DNA of 64,000 nucleotides from Tridacna crocea (taxonomy: Eukaryota > Mollusca > Bivalvia > Cardiida > Cardiidae). The stretch's first letter is position 1. The number at the start of each line of letters is the position of its first letter. Positions 58,225 through 64,000 of this stretch are shown one piece after another. A model generated the notes under the pieces. That model was not told where the DNA came from and searched no databases. It saw only the letters and a list, made by a program, of their open reading frames with translations. Where the stretch lies: NCBI GenBank assembly GCA_943736015.1, contig OX031064.1, positions 41,653,361-41,717,360 on the forward strand, given 5' to 3'. Both the position numbers and the translations under genes were made by a program.

Positions 58225-58590
58225 AAAAACCAATACAAATCATTAATAATTAAAATTCATAAAATTACAAAAAAGAAAATGATGGTATACCCTTAAAAGG
58301 CAACTTAGTCCCTTAAAATAATTTCAGATTTCGCGACAAAATCAAAAAAGCATTTTGGGAATGTCAAGTGACTGGCATGTGACATATGACGCTTAAATTC
58401 CATAATATAACAAACATGTAATTACTTTTCATAATGTCTACTTCGGACGCTATGTTTTGAAGCTTCGTCTGTGTATTTTCGGTATCCTCGTGTAAAAATA
58501 GACGGTGTCTCCTGTCGGTGTCGACCTGGGCCGTAGTAAATTTTCAATTTCTCTTTTATTGGATGGTTTTCGACTACTGGAGTTTTATGA
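58116..58590 (+). repeat. MITE-C copy with (AT)n expansion
   Basis: Aligned to 53340-53815, but with about 29 AT units at 58162-58220 in place of the ATAAATATTTATG region. Words include CCCTTAAAAGGCAACTTAGT, TTCCATAATATAACAAACAT and GGTGTCGACCTGGGCCGTAG. Confidence 0.78.
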
Positions 58591-59280
58591 ATTTGAAACT
58601 ATCCGGATGATTTTTGCATAACCTAGACTGTATGGTAAAGGGTTAGATATGATAAATATGCAGCTGCCAAGCCTTTTTTGTGAGCCTTTTTGTGAGCAGC
58701 TTTGGTCATAATCAAACTGCAATGAACGTGCTTTAAAATGTTTTGGATTTACTCTATCCGAGACATTGCGTTTTTTGTTGTATACAAAAGAGTGGGAGAA
58801 GATAAATGCACAATACATGTATTTTCATTTCTTTATACCATCGACTGAAAACCTCAAAGTCTAAAATATGTTTAGCCGTTTAAGGGTCAGATCTAAATGG
58901 AAGAGGGGAGTCTCTACGCGTCAATGCTTTAAAAGAAGATCGATTTTAATCTCTATAGTTCGAATTCAAATCAACAGTAAAATCGAATATATCATTGGTT
59001 CTAATTTCAATTTTATTCTTTATATAAATTATCTGACACCCCTGAACCGCTGTACATATATGATCAACCAAATGATTTACACAATGTCTTAAACCTTTTG
59101 ACTAACAAAGGTGAAACCGGTGGCTTTTGCGGACGGTATAGATCAAGATCAGACTGCACAGAATCTATACCGTCCGTTTATTTAGTAAAACCTGTGAGGA
59201 AAACAAACATATCCACTTTTTAGTGGACTGCCTTTCAATTCGTCTGAAGATTTGCCGTGTTTAAGATAGTGGCTGAAAGA
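58591..59280. other. No gene; MITE-A and MITE-D traces
   Basis: TAGACTGTATGGTAAAGGGTT at about 58624 is a MITE-A end. At 59130-59176 a MITE-D-like core has 14-bp arms CGGACGGTATAGAT/ATCTATACCGTCCG. Nothing codes. Confidence 0.5.
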
Positions 59281-59766
59281 GTAAACCCTTTACAAAAAGA
59301 AAATCATGGCTTTCGTAGATTCTGAGGAAAAACGCCTTTGAAATCATTGTGAAAAAAGGAGAAAAATGAAAAATGAAAAGCTAACTGAGGCTAACAAAAG
59401 CACTGCAAGACCATGAGAAAATGCTGATCACCACAATGTTCACCTTTTCTCAGGGTGTTTTTGAAAGTTTACTATGTCAGGAATGTTAAAACGTAAAATC
59501 GCTTAGTGAAGGGCTAATATATCCGACTATGGAATGGGAGGTGATAGATTCGATTCCTATACGCTAATCATCAGCAATTTCGGTTTTATCCATAACGTTT
59601 TATAACCATTCAAAGATATTAACTATAGCAGTTGAGCGACATAACATTATAGTTTGTCTTCTAGAAATGCTTTAAACTTGAAAGAGTCTAAAATTTTGTT
59701 TTCTGGTCAAAGGATCAACAGAAAAGATGAGAGATTCACATTATGAAAATTAATGTTTGTCAAGCC
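59281..59766 (-). repeat. Rearranged MITE-A pieces
   Basis: 59281-59514 starts TAAACCCTTTACAAAAAG and ends AGTGAAGGGCTAAT with a scrambled core. 59640-59716 is a right half (TTGTCTTCTAGAAATGC to CTGGTCAAAGGATC). Confidence 0.5.
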
Positions 59767-59995
59767 TTAACTCTTTACCAAACGACAAATTTTTAGACTG
59801 ATCCAAATTGAAAGCACTTGCAGACGACAAAATAAACGGAACTCAAAAATTGAAATTTGTTTCCAGCAGAGTAGAAAACATTGTGGGAAATGGAGAAAAT
59901 GCTGGTAACCAGCATTTTCTCCTTTTCCCACAATGTTTTCAAAAGGCTTTCATCGGAGGGTCGTAAAAACCAGGGATTGTTTGGGAAAGGGTTAA
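59767..59995 (+). repeat. MITE-A copy, well preserved
   Basis: TTAACTCTTTACCAAACGAC to GTTTGGGAAAGGGTTAA with intact core ATGCTGGTAACCAGCAT. Confidence 0.88.
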
Positions 59996-60104
59996 CTCTT
60001 AAGCACACGACAAAAATGATAAAGATTTACACAAACTCGATTGTAAAGTATTTAGCCAGAAACCGGTGATATTAGCTTTATAAAATAAAGAAAAAAAAAA
60101 GACT

Positions 60105-60336
60105 TTAAACCCATTACCACACAATCCCTACTTTTGACGACCCCGAGAAAGAAGCCTTTAGAAAACATTGTTGAAAAAGGAAAGAAAATGCTTGTAACCA
60201 GCATTTTCTTCTTTTCCCACATTGTTTTCTACCCTTCACAAGACAATTTTCAAATTTTCAGTCACTTTTATTCTGTCGTCTGGAAAAGCTTTCGATTTGG
60301 ACAAGCCTGAAATATTGTCGTTTGGTAATAAGTTAA
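60105..60336 (-). repeat. MITE-A copy, CCCATT subtype
   Basis: TTAAACCCATTACCACACAA to TTTGGTAATAAGTTAA; core AATGCTTGTAACCAGCATT. Confidence 0.82.
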
Positions 60337-60493
60337 GCGAAAAGATTTGGGGATCGCGTCCACCCACCATTCCAAGACTAGTCGTAAGAAGGTATAAACT
60401 ATACAGACCGCCCTTTGACTTACAAGACACTTTCTGGATTTCTGTCTTGTTCAGCACAACATTTGCTCTTTTTGACAGGGAAAAATACAATGT

Positions 60494-60718
60494 TTAACCC
60501 TTTACCACATAATCCTGAGTTCGGAATAGTAAGGCATCTGAAAACATTATGGGAAAAGGAGAAAATGCTGGTGACCAGCATTTTCTCCTTTTCCCAGAAC
60601 GTTTTCTATCCTTTCATAGATCTTGAGCGCATTTGATACCAATTCTAAATTTGTCAGCTAGATGTTGGATGTTTTGCATTTGAAGGAATCTAAAGTTTGT
60701 TGTGTGGAAAAGGGTTAA
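60494..60718 (-). repeat. MITE-A copy
   Basis: TTAACCCTTTACCACATAAT to GTGTGGAAAAGGGTTAA; core ATGCTGGTGACCAGCAT. Confidence 0.82.
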
Positions 60719-61643
60719 ATCAGCTCAGATAGATTAAGTGGTAGGTGCGATAAAGCAAGGGACACTTGAGCGTTTTGTTCGAGTCCCACGGCTGGCAAAC
60801 TAAAACACAGATTATTAAAAATTCTTTCGGACAATACGTTATTTAATCGACGTCCCGTGTGACGGCGCTATATAGACATCCAGAACGTCACAGGCCCTGG
60901 CGTAACTTAGTATATATATCTAGCCGTCGTCCTATATCTTGCACTATTCCCCGTAACATAGCTAAAAGCCCTAGGGGGCGTCATGCACCCATATGGGCAA
61001 CCGTTGTCGACGACAATAAAACGGAAACTCAATCTATCAAATACAATTCAGTTTATTTCAGAAAAGAATCTTTGTCTAGTAGGCTTCACTAAACACACGA
61101 ACCGTATAGATCAGAGATCAAACAGTACGTTCTGTGCAGTCTGATCTTGACCTTTTCCGTACGAAAAAGTCCCTACGCTTGGTTGCTCTGAGCGATCAAA
61201 ATCTTCGTAATTACAGTGAATCTCTTCACAGACATTAAATATCTCCTTATAGCGTAATTTTCACTATCAAGAGAAAGCTCGCAGATATTGTAAACTTAAG
61301 TATTTCGTTGTCGTAACCCTATTTCTTGTCGAATTTTGAAAGATTTGCCAACAAGCCAACGTTTGTATGGGATAGGGCGGGACATACGGGCTCTTCCCCA
61401 AAATTAAATCATGTTTAAACAGTATTGTATATACATTATTAACACATGGCGTGTCATAGAGGTGAAATGAAAATTTTAAGAAAGCAAAAAAAAGTACATA
61501 TATATTTCTTATTTTAGATACATATCAGCAAGAGTATCATAACATGCAGCACATTGTAGAACCAAGATCGGACAGCACATTTTTGCCGTTGGGTCTTAAT
61601 CAACTCTCTCTTTAAAAAGTAAAGTTGAGTGAGAGATTTCCCG
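60719..61643. other. No gene; MITE-D core at 61100-61160
   Basis: GATCAGAGATCAAACAGTACG/TTCTGTGCAGTCTGATCTTG is an inverted MITE-D core. The rest has no supported feature. Confidence 0.45.
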
Positions 61644-61877
61644 GGTAAATCATTCTCCAAACAATCCCGACTTACGACCCTGAGAAAGAAACCGTCAGAA
61701 AACATGGTGAGAAAAGGAGAAAATGCTGGTAGCCAGCATTTTCTTCTTTTACCACAATGTTTTCATCCCTTTCCAAAAAGAAATATCAAATTTCAAGTCA
61801 TAGCTGTTTTGTCGTTTGCAAATCTTTTTTTTTTTTATTTAGACTGGTGTGTAATTTGTGTTTTTGTAAGAAGCTAA
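61644..61877 (-). repeat. MITE-A copy, right end worn
   Basis: GTAAATCATTCTCCAAACAA at the left, core ATGCTGGTAGCCAGCAT, and a right side carrying a T run and no clean terminus. Confidence 0.68.
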
Positions 61878-62346
61878 GACAGCGGTTATACGTCTATCTA
61901 CCCGATATGTGAAATGTGGACGGAAATATATAAGTAAATTCGCCGCGATCAATGTTCCAATATATTTATTGACATTGGATCAGTAGAGAGGAATATAAAC
62001 GGTGTTTTTGGCAGATCGAAATCTACTTCTTACTTTCTATAGATTGTACTGATAGGTAAATATACCTTAGTATATAGATAAATAGAGTTTTGGGGGAGAT
62101 CGCCTTTAAGGATTGCTTAGTTTTAAAAGTGACAGGCACAAATATGGTTTGTTATGATAATTACTTTTTTTCTATGTTAACTAACCTTTTATCGAAAAAG
62201 CTTGTGTTCTAACACTCCTAACGATGCAGATTTTCCTAAAACATAAGTGCATGGGAAAAGGAAAACGAGTTGGGTAACCAGCATTTTCTACGTTTCCCCA
62301 CATTTGTTCTACCCGATTACTGAACAGAATTCAAACGGAATTGAAC
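61878..62346. other. No gene; MITE-A core fragment at 62248-62315
   Basis: GGGAAAAGGAAAACGAGTTG then GGTAACCAGCATTTTCTACG marks a truncated MITE-A core. Nothing else is supported. Confidence 0.45.
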
Positions 62347-62574
62347 TTAACTCTTTACCAAACATCAAAATTTTAGACTGGTCCAAAGTCAAAGTACTTG
62401 CAGACGACAAAATGAACGTAACTCAAAAATTGAAATGTGTTCCTAGCAGGGTAGAAAACCTTGTAGGAAAAGGAGAAAATGCTGGTTACCAGCATTTTCT
62501 TCTTTTCCCACAATGTTTTCAAAAGGCTTCTTTCTTATGGCCGTAAAAACCAAGGATTGTTTGGGAAAGGGATA
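62347..62574 (+). repeat. MITE-A copy, well preserved
   Basis: TTAACTCTTTACCAAACATC to GTTTGGGAAAGGGATAA; core ATGCTGGTTACCAGCAT. The copy nearest to the receptor gene, about 180 bp upstream of its probable splice acceptor. Confidence 0.86.
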
Positions 62575-62634
62575 AGAGCTAAATTGAATTCATCTGCAAA
62601 ATTTGGTCTTGTCTAGAGTATTTTTCGTTTGATA

Positions 62635-62636
<2 letters not shown>

Positions 62637-62728
<92 letters not shown>
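62637..62728 (+). repeat. (CT)n microsatellite
   Basis: About 92 bp of CT repeats broken once by ACCCTCTT near 62695. It ends 25 bp before a strong-looking 3' splice site. Confidence 0.97.
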
Positions 62729-62753
62729 ATGTTATATTGTACTTTATAATTTC

Positions 62754-62755
62754 AG
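62754..62755 (+). promoter_or_regulatory. Probable 3' splice acceptor
   Basis: TACTTTATAATTTCAG ends at 62755, preceded by the CT tract, which would serve as a very long polypyrimidine tract. If used, the exon starts at 62756. This is prediction from consensus only. Confidence 0.5.
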
Positions 62756-63067
62756 GCTCCGACGAACTTTAAGATTGGGACGGATATTTGGTGGCGATTG
62801 TAACAAACCCTGAAGACCTTGTCCAACAAAACGATGAAAATGATTTTGAACGAAGGGATTTAAACTATAATCTGAATTTATTTCAGAAACTCCAAAGTGT
62901 TAAAATTGGAATTATGATTGAAAGAATGTATTTTGTTTCGGTGCTTTCATTACAGTTTAGACTTTGAAGATAAAACTGTGTCCCATTGGAAATTTAGTGA
63001 GCACAGTTGTGATTGTGTAGGAATTTTTGAAATTATGCAATAAATCAGTGTAAGTCCAACAGTTAAA
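62756..63067 (+). other. Probable 5' UTR of the receptor exon
   Basis: About 312 bp between the predicted acceptor and the start codon. It contains stops in all frames, including TAA at 63041-63043 in frame with the receptor, which supports the ATG at 63068 as the first possible start in this exon. Confidence 0.5.
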
Positions 63068-64000
63068 ATGTTGACCAACTATACAATTCTAGGTGCTAAA
63101 CCTGGCGCTGGAGCCATCAGCTCGCTGTCCACAGTTCTCGTTGGCTCGAGCACAGTTCACACATCAACTCTAGCCTCCGCCGTGCCGGACAATACGAGCA
63201 ATACTTCCGGTACAAACAGCGGACCTGGTGACGACGAAGACATCGCTAGGAAGGTCGTCATTGGCACATTGCTTAGTTTGATGATATTTCTAGCCGTTTC
63301 CGGTAACACCTTAGTGTGCATCGCAGTATTTACAGACAGGAAACTTAAACGTTTAAATAATCTATTTATAGTATCGCTCGCTGTCGCCGACTTATGGATG
63401 TCTTTACTTGTTATGCCATTCGCAACAGTGAATGACCTGGCCAATAAATGGATGTTTGGACCTGTGTTTTGTAATATTTGGATTGCATCCGACATCATGG
63501 GTTCCACAGCCTCCATTTTGAACCTTTGTGTTATTTCTCTAGATAGGTATATACATATCAGAGACCCGCTTAAATATGCAAGATTGATGAACGGTAAGAA
63601 AGTAGCATGTGCAATCGCCCTTGTTTGGGTAATTTCGATTATTTTATCATTTATACCCATACATGTGGGCTGGCACAAGGAACGTGACGAGGCAGACTAT
63701 GCTCCACCACCCGGTCTGTGTATATTCGAAATTAGTGGAACATATGCTGTAGTGTCATCTTCAATCAGTTTTTATTTCCCGTGTATTGTGATGTTGGCGA
63801 TCTATTGCAAGTTATACATGTACGCTCGGGAACAAGTGAAAAGTATCAAGAGTACTTTTGTCCATAATCATCTAACCGAGTCCCAAGCTAAGCAAGCCTC
63901 GGGACTCAGTGATCATAAAGCGGCCGTAACACTTGGAATCATAATGGGAACCTTTCTATTCTGCTGGCTCCCGTTTTTTATTCTCAATCTCGTAGAAGCT
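63068..64000 (+). CDS. D1-type dopamine receptor (Dop1R1-like), 3' partial
   Basis: Plasma-membrane amine receptor of the rhodopsin family; D1-type members raise cAMP through Gs. The frame runs 311 codons to the window edge without a stop. The N-terminus (1-60) is Ser/Thr-rich with N-glycosylation sites NYT (4), NTS (42) and NTS (45). TM1 has GN (N80, 1.50); TM2 SLAVADL (D108, 2.50); TM3 C135, the amine-binding D142 (3.32) and DRY at 159-161; TM4 W187; ECL2 C218, partner of C135; TM5 S230, S231 and S234 (5.42, 5.43, 5.46), which contact catechol hydroxyls, before P238; TM6 FCWLPFF (W300, P302). TM7 and NPxxY lie beyond the window. The third loop is short. Stretches such as STASILNLC-ISLDRYIHI, TYAVVSS-ISFYFPC and DHKAAVTLGIIMG closely resemble arthropod Dop1R1, which I prefer over octopamine-beta receptors. 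The ATG has A at -3 and an in-frame stop eight codons upstream. A 173-codon frame on the opposite strand is a shadow. Confidence 0.93.
   Translation, partial: MLTNYTILGAKPGAGAISSLSTVLVGSSTVHTSTLASAVPDNTSNTSGTNSGPGDDEDIARKVVIGTLLSLMIFLAVSGNTLVCIAVFTDRKLKRLNNLFIVSLAVADLWMSLLVMPFATVNDLANKWMFGPVFCNIWIASDIMGSTASILNLCVISLDRYIHIRDPLKYARLMNGKKVACAIALVWVISIILSFIPIHVGWHKERDEADYAPPPGLCIFEISGTYAVVSSSISFYFPCIVMLAIYCKLYMYAREQVKSIKSTFVHNHLTESQAKQASGLSDHKAAVTLGIIMGTFLFCWLPFFILNLVEA

Noticed and set aside
62700..62760. Splice acceptor treated as proof of an upstream coding exon
   Set aside because: An in-frame TAA at 63041-63043 means nothing upstream can be joined in frame through this exon, so any upstream exon would be non-coding.
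63157..63678. 173-codon open frame on the minus strand, the longest closed frame in the window
   Set aside because: It is exactly antisense to the dopamine receptor frame, whose transmembrane motifs are unmistakable. GPCR codon patterns often leave the opposite strand open.

Overview
This window reads as eukaryotic, invertebrate intergenic or intronic DNA, most likely from a bivalve mollusc. That is an inference from the one real gene and from the style of the repeats; the species cannot be named from sequence alone. There are no operons, no CRISPR array, no rRNA and no tRNA gene that I would trust. Almost every short open frame falls in a repeat or in AT-rich unique sequence and looks spurious.

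The one convincing host gene is at the right edge. An open frame from 63068 to the last base (311 codons, still open) encodes TM1 to TM6 of a rhodopsin-family amine receptor that looks like the invertebrate D1-type dopamine receptor Dop1R1. A probable 3' splice site at 62754-62755, preceded by a CT microsatellite, suggests an exon with about 310 nt of 5' UTR. Much of the window may therefore be upstream sequence or a 5' intron of this gene.

Two decayed coding remnants belong to mobile elements: a Tc1-type DD34E transposase (37291-38190) with stops and frameshifts, and the C-terminal part of a non-LTR retrotransposon ORF2-like protein (46471-47382) interrupted by one TAA.

The rest is a dense mosaic of non-autonomous elements, named here by letter. 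MITE-A (about 220-230 bp, TTAA-flanked, with a central palindrome) has roughly 22 copies with both ends visible and at least 15 fragments, from end to end of the window. MITE-B (paired GGATCAGCCTGCGCAG-type hairpins), MITE-C, MITE-D (core AGACTGCACAGAACATGCAG), MITE-E (long inverted repeat), MITE-F and MITE-G recur two to eight times each. Five longer AGCTC-head elements (25947-27024, 35640-37224, 48134-49008, 49131-50812, 54616-56090) have a hairpin head and internal tandem repeats. Single-copy elements with clean boundaries are 4386-6036 (TIRs, 6-bp duplication, 128-bp satellite core), 8799-9950 (18-bp TIRs, TTA duplication), 43915-44420 (9-bp duplication, inserted inside a MITE-A copy) and 56145-56328 (28-bp TIRs). 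SINE-like sequences lie at 14839-15105, 40433-40635 and 40743-40978.

I see no new multi-gene system. The most unusual material is structural: regularly phased 12-bp palindromes at 4427-4524, an 81-bp palindrome at 13375-13455, and a set of unrelated elements whose ends are arrays of a short near-palindromic word.
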